Numbered from the stretch's first letter, positions 53,770-64,000 are shown. The stretch is DNA of 64,000 bases from Diphasiastrum complanatum (GCA_029204225.1 CM055097.1:74240364-74304363); one strand, 5' to 3'. The notes: a model not told the origin generated them from the sequence alone. Translations and numbers: made by a program.

Positions 53770-53777
<8 letters not shown>
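53706..53777. repeat. Compound hairpin next to a (TC)n tract
   Basis: AGAGGGTATGGCCC (53706-53719) pairs perfectly with GGGCCATACCCTCT (53764-53777). Inside it, CATGCATTGTCACG (53729-53742) pairs with CGTGTCAATGCATG (53751-53764) with one mismatch. The two stems overlap by one base and together form a near-continuous 72-nt fold-back. Confidence 0.85.

Positions 53778-53831
<54 letters not shown>
53774..53831. repeat. (TC)n microsatellite, about 58 bp
   Basis: Pure TC tract that starts inside the last bases of the hairpin arm CCCTCT. Confidence 0.97.
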
Positions 53832-53832
<1 letters not shown>

Positions 53833-55516
53833 CTGGCCTGCATTTCTTTTTTTGGTTTTATTTTTCTAATAAACCAAAAAATTCTGTAATTCTAAATTTT
53901 CCTTGCAAAATTAGCTTCCCAACGATCTACTGTATGCTTCGATTCAGCACGTTTGTGCGCACCTATGATTTTTTGATACATTTTAAGCCTATATGTTCCC
54001 ATTTCAATATGTAGGTCATTCAAATGACTGAAAATAACATGATTTGTACAATATAGCACAACATGGTATGAAAGCAGTCTTCAAGTCATGAGTTGTTTAA
54101 GGACTCTTTTCCTCTCCTCAAGGCCTAGATTTCAACTCCACTCGAGCCACACTAAAAGGACATAGATAAAAATAGCAGGTGCCCTCAATGGCCTTTTTTT
54201 TTGTGTTAGACCTATATATATTGGTTGCTAGCATTAATTTTATAGAATTATATTTGACTATGTAATTTTATCTTGACATATTTAACTTGGGAAAAGAGCA
54301 TGACTATACTTGAACTGGATGTCAAAAGATACCGAAATATAGTTGGACGAGCGTCCTCAAAAGTAATAATTATGACATCTTACCAATGTCTTCTTAGTTT
54401 GCAGTGAAATTGAGATGAAGTCCCTTACAGAAACTAAGTGTAGGCGACAAGTTGTCCTTTACTTGTTAGAACATGCTTATACTCCCTTCTCAATCTGGTT
54501 GGCAACACAAATCTAAGATAAGGTTATTAATGTAAGTCTTGCAAAAATAGCAAGCAAAATTACTGAAGGCTTTTGGTCCTGATGCCACCATTTTCATGCA
54601 TCATGTAATGCAAAATAATCGAATAAAAACTCGGATCCGAGTCTATGTAGTGCTCACAAGGAGCCAACCTCGAATTCCTCACAATCTGATCACTTGTACA
54701 AGGATCAAGCCTTGTAAGAGCCTCCTCAACGTCTGCTCACAGTAGGAGGAATTTTCAGACACTAATCTTATCCTGGCCTTTCTAAACTTGAATCTACCTC
54801 AGCTATCTCTAGTAGCTTCAATGTATCAAAGTGCAACTATTGATCACAACTCTAAATTACTATTTCACTTATCCCACAGGATGATGCATGAACTGTGGCA
54901 CCATGCATCCAAGATCAATTTTCTTTCAGATTTACAGGTGTCTTATTTTTCTCAGTGATGAAGCGGCTTCTACTGAAGCAGCGTCTATACCTGCAGAAGT
55001 GGGAGATGCCATATTTTCCTTGCCTACAATTTTTCTTCGAATCAATAGGTGAATACTTTGCAGTTAGGAGTGAGTTACAAGTCACGACCAATGTTTGTGA
55101 ATAATCATTGTTGGAACATACACTATATTCTACAATATGATTTTCTCAAAACTCTAGAAATGAATTGAAGTTCAAACATTTGTTCTCTGAAGATAATAAA
55201 AATGCTTGAAAATAACATGTCCAAAATATAATGTAATTAAAAAATCAATTCTCAAAAATTTCACCGAGTAGCTTGCAGCATTACAATGTGACATGTATGA
55301 CTAAATTTTGGGGTTGAAGGTCACAAGCTATGATGCCTACTTTGTATAAAGGGCTATAATCCAGTATGTGTTAAATAGGATACAGAAATCTCAATTAATG
55401 AAATTGGCTAGAAAAGGTATAAGTTGTATTGCTCAACACCTAATGACAGCTCTTCCCCATTAGCAGGGGGGGTAAGGGTTGAGCAGTAAGTTCTTTGCAA
55501 TGCATCTAAATAGTAT
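53832..55516. other. Intergenic, no gene recognised
   Basis: AT-rich sequence lying 3' of ATG101. Short frames (for example plus 54895-55104) show no domain. Confidence 0.3.
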
Positions 55517-55524
55517 GTCTACCC

Positions 55525-55787
55525 CATAGAAGCCACGTTTCTCAGAACCGTGGGTTCCAAGTACCGTACAGTGAACCGTACCACGGTTCATGAACCGTGG
55601 TACGGTTCATGTAATTAATTTATTATTTTTTTTATCCTCTTTACCCCCTAAACCCCTAAAAAAAATTAATTAATTAATTATTTATTACGGTTCTTCACGG
55701 TTCTTGGAACCACACTTTGTGAACCGTACGTTTCACTGTATGGTTCCAAGAACCGTGATGAACCGTCCACGATTCACAGATTCTATG
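55525..55787. mobile_element. hAT-like MITE with 8-bp target duplication
   Basis: The element begins CATAGAA and ends TTCTATG. The ends are imperfect inverted repeats over about 65 bp, built from AACCGT and GGTTCC words. It is flanked by a perfect 8-bp duplication GTCTACCC (55517-55524 and 55788-55795), the size made by hAT transposases. Inside is a perfect 38-bp palindrome (55572-55609, core ACGGTTCATGAACCGT). It has no coding capacity, so it is a non-autonomous element that would need a transposase from elsewhere. Confidence 0.85.
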
Positions 55788-56622
55788 GTCTACCCATTCG
55801 ATTAAAAGGATGAAAAACAAGTGATAAAACAACTTACTCCTGAATCCCAAGTTACCAATAATTGAATTAAACGATCACCACTTTTAACTGTTCCAGCAAA
55901 GATTCAGTCAACATCTAGTGTTCATCATATTGATCATGCATTTTGATCTCATGTGTATGTATTGAAAGCTCATTAACCTCTGTGTACAGGAATCCCACCG
56001 AATAGTGTAAGCTTGTGCAAAACTACAGAAGTTAGGTTAGCATGAGTGGGAAAAAATACAAAGCCATCGGGTATCAATAATAAAATGAATCAAGCTGCAC
56101 TAGTCCACCAAGGGGACTCTGACAGCCCTGTGAAGTCTTTACTGATCCTAATAATCGGATCAGAATTTACCAGAGGTATGTGTACATAGCAATAGTCTAG
56201 AAAATGTTGCACTCAACCGGATGTTATGTTGCAGCACATCTATTCCTGCCTCAAACCTAATTGGAAGTGCTTTTAGACCTCCTTACATTGCTTTGAACAA
56301 ATTTTGTATGGTAATGCCGCCTAATAAGGAGGAAATGTATGACCTTTGGGGGCGACAGAGCAAAGTCACTTCAAACGATTAAGCAGCATCCCATGATATT
56401 TTGAAAGAGAAGTTATGATATACCACATAACCAGATCACAGTTTGAGAAAAATTTGATATATAATCTTCAAATGGGGATGCTATATCCGACCTTTTCTCA
56501 AACTTAGAATACGAATATGCATTGAATGTGAAACAGGAAGACATAAGCCATAAAGCACAAAAGGGCAGATGTTCAGGAAACAAGTACCTCAGTTAAAAAG
56601 AAAATCTTTTCATGCTGTTTGA

Positions 56623-56695
56623 TCAGCTGAGCATGGTTGGGGGCCCAGTCTGCAACATTCGCTTGAACATGTCGCCAAATGAAGAATCTGACGAA
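56623..56695 (-). CDS. ATG101: Autophagy protein ATG101, last coding exon
   Basis: On the minus strand an acceptor TTTCCAG is followed by codons for SSSDSSFGDMFKRMLQTGPP, then TMLS and TGA. The first base completes the Ser codon begun by AG at the end of the exon at 63074. This joins in frame with EIAIP to give the conserved C-terminal tail of plant ATG101. ATG101 is a HORMA-domain protein that binds ATG13 and supports the ATG1 kinase complex at autophagosome initiation. The 3' untranslated region should run into 56.6 kb and below. No stop or frameshift is visible, so the exon looks functional. The downstream neighbour is intergenic transposon sequence. Confidence 0.85.
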
Positions 56696-57454
56696 CTGGA
56701 AATCATATATTCAAATTATTTGAGTCATGAGAAGATTATATACTCTATCAGCAGATTACTTGGTAAAACAAATGAAAACTGATGATTCTAAAATAAACAA
56801 AAACAATCGTACATAAACATGGGGAAACTGCATCTTTTCATCTGGGATAATACTCCTATTTGACCAAAATTTGACTGGCAAGAATTGTGATTGAAAACTC
56901 TGTTTAATGTGCTTTATAACTCTACGAACTCATCTAAAGGTAAGAAATGAATCTCAACATTATTTTACAGAACAAAATATGGAATATTCCCTTTTTTTAA
57001 AGTTTAATTTTGCAATAATTTCATTTCAAGCATCCCAAATAGAAAAAGAATGGATTTTTAAAATTAAAGACAACTAAAGGGGCAAGTAAATTACTCAAAT
57101 ATTCAACAAAAAAGTGCACTACAGTCTACATAAAATCTTCAAGTACCTCCTTTAACAAAAATTCTAATTTACCAGTAACTTTTCAGAGAGAACTCTGATC
57201 ATTGTGTAGGTGCACAAATGTTTTTCCAACATTTGTCGGCAAAGAACATGAAAGAGATAACTTTGACCAAAGCTGAAAAATTGGATCCAAAAAATCACAT
57301 CAGAGAGATGATGTATCACCTTAAGCTATTTGATGCAAGAAATCCAATGATCCAAATAAATGAGTATCTGACTATTGTAGGGAAAACTATACGCAAATAA
57401 AAAATGTTTAGGCTTGTCTCCAATAAATGAAAGAGGCTGTAAGGAGAGAAAAAT

Positions 57455-58753
57455 CTAAATCAAATTGCACCTATCATCACTAGTTGTACAATTAAGTTCA
57501 CATGAGTCTTTAGGATAGATTCCTCCACCAAAAACGTTACGATCTTTACATAGAAAACTACCAAAATTAGGAAGATCAGGAACAAATAAGTCATCGATAT
57601 ACCCTCTAACATGAGTTAATTTATGCAATAACATGGGACAAGTACCACAAGAAACTAATCTTTGCATAAATTCACATTCATAAGAGAAAAGATAAAAGTT
57701 AGCTAGATGAACAGCACAATTAGTACCCATGGGGATACCTCTCGTTTGTTGAAAAAGCGAATCACCTAAAGAAATATGCAAGTTATCCAAAAGAAAGTGC
57801 AGCCAAGAACAAACATCTTCAATATCAACTATTTTAGTTAATCTTTTCTTCTTTGAATTGACATCTTGATTTTTGTTCTTAAACAAAACTCAAAATGCAA
57901 AGCGCTCTTTTCAACTTTTAAAGCTTTGCATCGAGTGTCCTTTAGTTTATTGCTAAAAACATCTCGAATTAGCTTATTAACACTTTCTTCAAATCTTCCA
58001 AATTGATTTTAGTGTAAAATGTTGTGAAGTCATAGGTTTGAAGAAGTGTAAGTTGGGATTTTTCTTCTAAAGTACCGAGAGGAGTTGGAAAACTTTATCA
58101 CTTCTATAATACCTAAAGAATCGTTTAAAATCCAACTACAACTAATAGGACATCTGCATACATAAGTAAGTTTATCCAAAGCTCATTGATAGAAGGAAGC
58201 AACGCTTTGAAGTAATTACTTAGCCACTTAGAAAGGTCAGTCAGCGTAGTTTTATAGGCTGCTGCAATAAACCTAGGCCTTTTAGGTTTATGAAATTTCC
58301 ATGCAGCACAAAGAAATGGAAGATTTGGATGACAATTAAAGTTATAAGAATGACAAAAACCTTATGATATTTTATCAAACTCATAGTTGAAAGAGATAAG
58401 TGTTATATGTTCCCATTGGAGAATGTACTTCATTCAATAACGATTCCAACTAGAATTTCTTGCAAACAAATACAAAATTGTTTGAGCATTTATCCACATA
58501 CGAAATGACAAAACGTCTATGAAACTCGCGAAGAAGAAGTTCCTCCTCATTAGAAAATGAAGTATGAGTATTAGAAGATGGGACAGATGAGACTTTTTCC
58601 AAACTCAAAGTTACATGATTCAGCTTCATGAGCATCAATTTGAGTCCCCACCAAGGCTTTTTCCTCCATTAAAGTCTTCAATGCTTCTTTAAGGAGCCCC
58701 ATTTCGGTTCTATTTACCCTAAATTCTGATCCTGATTGTCTAGGATCTGCCAT
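57455..58753 (-). pseudogene. Penelope-like reverse transcriptase fragment
   Basis: Read right to left: ISYVDKCSNNFVFVCKKF (58450-58500), LPFLCAAWKFHKPKRPRFIA and LTDLSKWLSNYFKALLPSIN (about 58200-58320). Motif A follows as LLQTYDFTTFYTKINLEDLK (about 58000), then the frame 57886-57455 with SLFQQTRGIPMGTNCAVHLA (motif B), LFSYECEFMQRLVSCG and VRGYIDDLFVPDLPNFG (active site YIDD, about 57595). The GIPMGTNCA plus YIDD pattern marks the same broad RT group as 18714-20455, but the two copies differ widely. Frameshifts and stops abound. It has the same strand as the host gene and lies within its intron. Confidence 0.7.
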
Positions 58754-58938
58754 GTAGGCGTATGCTGGTCGAAAACTTTTGTTGGGCTGTTGGGCTGATT
58801 CAGATTGGGTATGGACAGAATGGCATTATAAGAAGACATAGGAGCAGCAGGGATGGCAGTAGTCAAAATTGCATATGAAGTAGGTTGAGAGAGGGAAGCA
58901 TTAAGCAAAGGAGAGGGGAGGGGATGGATCCCCTCTTA

Positions 58939-58942
<4 letters not shown>

Positions 58943-58991
<49 letters not shown>
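58943..58991. repeat. (GA)n microsatellite, about 49 bp
   Basis: Pure GA tract about 190 bp upstream (minus strand) of the Penelope-like fragment. Confidence 0.97.
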
Positions 58992-58995
<4 letters not shown>

Positions 58996-59442
58996 GTTCC
59001 TGAAATTATTGGTTGTTTGCATTGACGACTCCTATAGATCACTTTTCAATTTTGCTCTTCTACATGCTAATGATGTCACCTTGCATGCTAAAATTCTTCA
59101 CTTGATACAATATGCTAACCAATAAGAGTCAACTGTCAAGTCATATGCATCTACCATACAAAATAAGTCTCATACATATAGAGTAATATAACATGGGTGA
59201 GGATCCAAGTAATTGAATGTAAAGAAGCTATTAGTTTGAGGTCCCAATTTCTTTCTCATAAGCTAGTAGACGTTCCTCCAATGATAGGGATTGTGATATG
59301 TTCTTAACCAAGCTAACGTTTATCCCATGATGAAATCCATCAAAGTCACTTAGTGGTGGGATTTTACATCAAATTATAGTCTAAGAATTTACCATTCTAT
59401 GATGTGAGTTCAGTTGAACCGATAACCTTTTCAGATGCATCG

Positions 59443-60186
59443 TGTGAAGATTTTGCAAAATCTAGCTTGATTAGTTTATACTTTCATGTACATATGTAAA
59501 TCTCACATGTGTGGAGCATGTTCCCAAGTGTGGAGGGTAGGCGTAATCATTTTAGTTCATTTTTGTTGAGTTTGGATAGTCAATAGGCCTCAAACTTAGG
59601 ATCTAGTGAGATAGTGACATTTATCACATGATGTTAGGATTGAAATGCATCTATTTGGCGAGGTATAGATCACAAGGCCAATCACTTTAAGAGGTGCATT
59701 ATATGTGAACCAATCATGTTTAGTGGTGCACATCATGAAGCTCAATCAAATTGTGAGGTGGAAATCATGAGGTCCAATCAAGATGAGAGGTGCAAATCTA
59801 GGGGTCCAATCATGACGTAGAGGCAATAAATGGGGTGCTAGTACTACATGGAAGAGCTCTCTTATTGTACATACAAGTTTTGGTGAAGCAATCTATGTGA
59901 TACACATTGTTTTTCCTCATATTCTCTCTCTACTTGAGGGCTCACTCACTTTCTCTCTACCCAAGAGTAGGCTTTTTTTCTCTCTCTAACAACATGTTGA
60001 GAACTTAGGTTTTTCATGTACTTTGATTGCTTTGCGTGCATTATACATGAAATTGTGCTCTTGCCTTGGAATCAATCTAGAAGATGTAGGATGCAATCTA
60101 TGTGATAGACCTATGTGCAATCACAAATTACCTTAGAAGATCATTTTGGGTGTTGGGCAGGTCTTCACACGTGTGAAACCTTCAAA
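59443..60186 (+). mobile_element. 5' LTR
   Basis: 744 bp, starting TGTGAAGATTTTGC and ending CCTTCAAA (expected CCTTCACA). Carries the palindrome TTCACACGTGTGAA at 60164-60177. Confidence 0.92.
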
Positions 60187-60199
60187 TGGTATGAAAGCC
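60187..60199 (+). other. Degenerate primer binding site
   Basis: TGGTATGAAAGCC, two mismatches from TGGTATCAGAGCC, directly after the 5' LTR. Confidence 0.85.
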
Positions 60200-61120
60200 A
60201 CCCTTAGGTATGATCTTCATGCATCAATGATCAAGATTGGAGAGTGAAATTCATGATTTTGAGTGTGGTTGAGGATCTCGACTAGCTTCCAAGGTATTTT
60301 GGCATCAAGAGGGGCCAAATTCATGATGATTTGGATCTGAAAAGTACAGTACGGACTATTGTGTTCTATGTGGTGCTCCAAATTGTGCAAGTTATAAATA
60401 CTTGTTGGAGAGCTATTTGAGTGTAGATTTAAGTGCAAGAGATCTCAAGTGAATTGGTGTGTGATCCAAATTATCTTGGAGTTCCTTCTTTTGTGAAAGG
60501 CAAGATCTAGTAGCTCAAGTTGATTGCCATTAGTGGAGAGATTGGTCTCTCCTTTGTGATCAAGATCTTACTAAGTGGATCTAGCTCTTTGAAGCACACA
60601 TCTTAGTGAGAGAGAAGAATCGCACTTTTTGAGATTTCAAATCCAGCCCAAGGATGGAGGATGGGTTGAATCCTTTAAGCTTGTTGTGAGATTGCCTGAA
60701 AAAACAAGGCTTTGAGAGCTAGTTTGGACATAGTTCGCAACCAAGTGGATTTTGAGATCAATAAGGGATCAAAATCATTGAAGAAACCTTAAGTTTCTAC
60801 ATGTCAAAGCTTTAGTATTTTTTGTTTTCCTTGTATTTGTCAGACTGCTGCATTTTTGAACTAAGTTTCGCATAGTCTGCATATTTGAACTGAGTTTCGC
60901 ATAGTTCGGCTTTTTGTCGCATTTCCCGAATGGAAGGTCCAAATCAAGGTGCTACTATTGTGGCAAGATGCCTTGCCTTGGCTATGGTGACCTTGCTGCA
61001 ATTTCAGACTTATTGGCTGGTTTTCTCATCAAGCTCATGCCAAAGGATCTACTTGAGAGGCTATTCTTAGCTACCTAACCTTTGGAAGAAACTAGCTTGA
61101 GAATAAAATCTTTTGAGGAG

Positions 61121-61897
61121 TGTGAAGATTTTGCAAAATCTAGCTTGATTAGTTTATACTTTCATGTACATATGTAAATCTCACATCTGTGGAGCATGTT
61201 CCCATGTGTGGAGGGTAGACGTAATCATTTAAGTTCATTTACGTTAAGCTTGAACAGTCAATAGGCCTCAAACTTGATGTCTAGTGAGATAGTGACATTT
61301 GTCACATGATGTTAGGATTGAAATGCATCTATTTAGAGACATAGATCACAAGGCCAATCACTTTAAGAGGAGCATTAAATGAGGGCTAATAATGTTCAGT
61401 GGTGCACATCATGAGGCCCTATCAAATTGTGAGGTGGAAATCATGAGGTCCAATCAAGATGAGAGGTGTAAATCTAGGGGTCCAATCATGATGTAGAAAG
61501 GCAATAAATGGGGTCCAATCATTCTGGAGCATGTCCTTATACTAGATCTCGTGCTAGTACTATATGGAAGAGCTCTTTTATTGTACATACAAGTTTTTGT
61601 GAAGCAATCTATGTATGTGATACACATTGTTTTTCCTCATATTCTCTCTCTACTTGAAGGCTCACTCACTTTCTCTCTCTACTCGAGAGTAGGCTGTTTT
61701 TCTCTCTCTAAAAGCATGTTGAGAACTTAGTTTTTTCATGTACTTTGATTGTTTCGCGTGCATTATGCATGAAATTGTGCTCTTGCCTTAGAATCAATCT
61801 AGGAAGATTGTAGGATGCAATCTATGTGCAATCACAAATTACCTTAGAAGATCATTGTGGGTGTTGGGCAGGTCTTCACACTTGTGAAACCTTCACA
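61121..61897 (+). mobile_element. 3' LTR
   Basis: 777 bp, TGTGAAGATTTTGC to CCTTCACA. Differs from the 5' LTR by scattered substitutions and indels (for example an insertion around 61520-61550), so the insertion is old. Confidence 0.92.
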
Positions 61898-63073
61898 CAT
61901 CGTACAGATAGGAATCAACTTATGACTTGAAAATAAAGAAAGCACCAATACTTTATCTACAAAATGTTATTGAAGAAAGTACCTTGAAAAGAGTAACACT
62001 TTTTGCTAGAAACAAAATGTTAGCTCTCAAGATGGAATCCTCAAAGAATATCTTGGCGTATACAACTGATAAGAGTAGGGGTCAAAGGAGTAATTTTACA
62101 AGGTTTATTAGAAGCTGCACCTGTGTTATTGCTTGGAGTATCTCTTTGGTGTGCATAGCTTAACCTAATCATGGACAAGGATCTCCTATGAGGTTGAGTG
62201 CTACCTATAAAGGTCACATATGTTGACTATGTTGATATATTGTACCTCTGGCCTATGAAGTGGATCTGAAATGATTTTTAGAGCTCGGAGATGTGAAAGC
62301 CAATATAATAATGCTCGGATAATAAGAGAATCTGAAAAGACTTGAGGCCACAGCGAGGCAATTTCCAAACTAAACATTTTCCTCCAGGATCATTCCAAAT
62401 TAATGATTTGCAACTTCTCTATACAAGAGATTAGTCACAGGCAATTGTGTTTTTTTACAAGCCACACTGAATATCAGTTCCGTGTCCTTTTGGAAAAGAA
62501 CTAAAGCACTGGGTAGATGATTTGAAAAAAGTGCTAGTCTAAAAGTAACAAATATCAAGCATTGTCATTTGTGGATTATCATGGAAAAGGATGGTTGATT
62601 GCACAAGAATTGAGGTTTCAGTAAATGATGCTTGTCTCATCTCTCGTACATTTGCACTGTTGTAGAGCACTCTTCTTAAAAAATAATAATAGCAGGGTGT
62701 ATGTGCATGTGTGCAACAGCCCCAGTTCACGAATACTTCATCTTGTGGAACCAAATCTAGCATCCAACCTTTAAAGTTCCAAAACCTTGCTGCTGCATAA
62801 GCTCCAAATAAGATAATAAAAGAAGTGCTGCTCGATAATAAATAATAGGGTAAATTGATTTTCAAGAACTCTTTTAATAAGCAGCATTCTGCAATTTTTC
62901 TAGGCATAAACTGTGAGAAAAATTTGATCTTAAAGGTCTAACCATCATAGACAGGTGGCAATGGTATCTTACTTCTCTATACAGTTTCTCAACTCCTCCA
63001 AAATTACCACTATACATGTACATTAAAGTCAATATACACGTTTCTTAAATTGGCTTGTGACACAGAGACCAAC

Positions 63074-63262
63074 CTTGGAATAGCAATTTCATATGGAAAA
63101 GATACAACATCAGTATTTCCAACAGCCGGAATGTGGTCCTTCTTTTCGTTCACAAATTGCAAGATCTGCAACAGAACATCTCGCAATTCTGCTTCCAATA
63201 TAGCATGCCGCTTTGACCTCTCTTCTTCTGCAGATTCTCCTATGCCCTTAAATTTATTAGAA
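63074..63262 (-). CDS. ATG101: Autophagy protein ATG101, penultimate coding exon
   Basis: On the minus strand, after acceptor TGCTTCAG, the exon encodes SNKFKGIGESAEEERSKRHA, ILEAELRDVLLQILQFVNEK, KDHIPAVGNTDVVSFPYEIA, IP and the first two bases of a Ser codon. It is followed by donor AAG/GTTGGT. It has one base of a split codon at its start and two at its end (189 bp). The VNEKKDHIP block and the [YF]P[YF]EI.IPSSSDS..G junction are hallmarks of ATG101, completed by the exon at 56623-56695. It covers the last part of the HORMA domain. About the first 130 residues of the roughly 215-residue protein must lie beyond the right edge of the window. The preceding intron carries a gypsy fragment and an LTR element. 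Confidence 0.88.
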
Positions 63263-63422
63263 CTGAAGCACTAGCATTATTCTCATAAATTAAAAGAAAA
63301 AATATGTTTGGCGAACAAGCACGCTCTTGGAAGAGTTCAATGACGCATGAATCAAAAGCTGTACAGCCAAGAAAGATGAACGAACACCACATCAATCAGT
63401 TGCCTTTCCCTAAACTCCTACA

Positions 63423-63541
63423 GTGAAACATTGTGATATGCTCTATCTATACTTGTTTGTATTGATATTTTTTGATGATATATTAATATACAACAAAAAC
63501 ATGGAGGAGCATGCAAAACATTTGGATCTGGTTTTGATTAT
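63423..63541 (+). pseudogene. Ty3/gypsy RT active-site fragment
   Basis: A short plus frame reads FVLIFFDDILIYNKNMEEHA, then KHLDLVLIIV, the palm active site ([FY].DD) and following helix of a gypsy reverse transcriptase. It stops dead at the LTR that starts at 63542. The rest of pol is not present to the left. It lies in an ATG101 intron, on the strand opposite to the gene. Confidence 0.85.
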
Positions 63542-63952
63542 AGTTATGGACTCGGCTCATTACATTCGCCGCGTCCATTTACATTTACTTTACTTTATGC
63601 ATAAGCAGGCCTTGGGCCCTTTTTTATTCATTAGTGACACTTAGACTATATGGTTGGCCTTTGGCCTTATTATTCATTATTAGGCCATTTGGACATATTA
63701 CTAGAGAGTGGGGGCCTTCTTGGAGGGCACACTATTTTACCTCCCAGTTGGGCCCTAGCCACCGGAAGCTTCCTTTTAGGGCTTCCTCTTGGCTATAAGT
63801 AGGGAAACTGTGTCATTTGTTATTCAGCTGGTGATATTGATCTCTCTCTTTAGCCTCCTTAATCTCTCTCTTTCCTGTTTTCTAGGGTTAAGTCTTGCTT
63901 ATGTGATGCTTTCATAGCTTAGCTCTAGATCAATTGTGGCTCTATTTGTAAC
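63542..63952 (+). mobile_element. 5' LTR, same family as 1-416 but opposite orientation
   Basis: About 411 bp from AGTTATGGACTCGG to ATTTGTAAC, with a TATA-like GGCTATAAGTAG near 63791. A primer site follows, so it is a 5' LTR whose internal region continues beyond the window. Confidence 0.9.
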
Positions 63953-63953
63953 T

Positions 63954-63965
63954 TGGTATCAGAGC
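63954..63965 (+). other. Primer binding site (tRNA-iMet type)
   Basis: TGGTATCAGAGC just after the LTR end; the internal region begins here and leaves the window. Confidence 0.92.
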
Positions 63966-64000
63966 ACTTTCCTGATTGCTAAATTCAGATCTGATTTTCT

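Larger units (their letters stand above)
59443..61897 (+). mobile_element. Complete 2.46-kb non-autonomous LTR element
   Basis: Two LTRs (59443-60186 and 61121-61897) flank 934 bp. A primer site (60187-60199) follows the first, and a purine tract TTTTGAGGAG (61111-61120) precedes the second. The 5-bp target duplication CATCG is perfect (59438-59442 and 61898-61902). The internal region encodes nothing intact. One trace, SRCYYCGKM (about 60942-60970), looks like half of a zinc knuckle, suggesting descent from a gag-bearing parent. LTR ends, tract and palindromes relate it to the TGTGAAAA family at 30567 and 47036. It lies within the ATG101 intron, antisense to the gene. Confidence 0.92.
56696..63073 (-). 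other. 6.4-kb intron of ATG101, filled with transposons
   Basis: Bounded by donor GTTGGT (minus strand, 63073) and acceptor TTTCCAG (56696). It contains a Penelope-like RT remnant, a (GA)n tract and a complete 2.46-kb LTR element. The rest (56696-57454 and 61903-63073) shows no named feature. The minus frame 62907-62539 is not recognised. Confidence 0.8.

Noticed and set aside
62539-62907. 122-codon minus frame inside the ATG101 intron
   Set aside because: No domain, no similarity to missing ATG101 exons and no splice-site support.

Overview
This is a transposon-dense plant nuclear segment, probably from a large-genome vascular plant. A fern or another seed-free lineage is my best guess, not proven. 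The evidence is plant-type Ty1/copia and Ty3/gypsy pol remnants, initiator-tRNA-Met-type and TTGGYGYCGTTGC-type primer binding sites, a plant LINE, Penelope-like reverse transcriptase debris, AT-rich sequence, and a host gene whose intron is 6.4 kb long and full of transposons. I see no bacterial features. Almost every long reading frame is a decayed transposon gene.

Host genes. Two exons on the minus strand (63262-63074 and 56695-56623) splice in frame into the C-terminal third of ATG101, the HORMA-domain subunit of the ATG1/ATG13 autophagy kinase complex. The earlier exons lie beyond the right edge. A second, weaker host candidate is a GC-richer, Arg/Ser/Glu-rich minus-strand exon at 12734-13261 with a CT-rich leader upstream.

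Layout. 1-5.0 kb: an outward-facing LTR, a gypsy RT remnant, and copia gag copies in inverted orientation. 5.3-6.1 kb: a (TC)n tract abutting a truncated LINE. 6.9-7.7 kb: a fold-back element. 10.6-11.4 kb: a minus-strand gypsy gag-protease relic. 14.4-16.0 kb: a minus-strand coiled-coil ORF relic. 17-18.7 kb: an internal region rich in short hairpins. 18.7-21.7 kb: a Penelope-like relic on the minus strand. 22.7 kb: an 88-bp tRNA-derived insertion. 22.9-24.1 kb: a gypsy gag.

24.9-42.4 kb is a nested stack. A plus-strand copia element (gag to RNase H) is split by a 14-kb minus-strand gypsy-type element (25183-39177; TSD GAAAC/AAAAC; the gag frame resumes exactly across it). Inside that element lie an apparently inverted gag-pol block (28.3-29.45 and 37.1-38.3 kb), a fragment of a non-autonomous LTR family, and another minus-strand gypsy derivative (31772-37107). 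43.2-51.7 kb holds two further copies of the non-autonomous family, sharing an LTR and a 526-bp tandem duplication. That family encodes a zinc-knuckle protein of unknown type. 52.3-53.3 kb holds two copia RNase H ends fused tail to tail. 55.5 kb has a hAT-like MITE with an 8-bp target duplication. The ATG101 intron (56.7-63.1 kb) contains Penelope-like RT debris and a complete 2455-bp non-autonomous LTR element with a perfect 5-bp target duplication. The window ends in the 5' LTR and primer binding site of the same LTR family seen at position 1, in the opposite orientation.

The strongest candidates for something undescribed are the non-autonomous LTR family with its unknown Gag-like protein, the coiled-coil 3' ORF family of the gypsy elements, and the inverted gag-pol block between intact LTRs.
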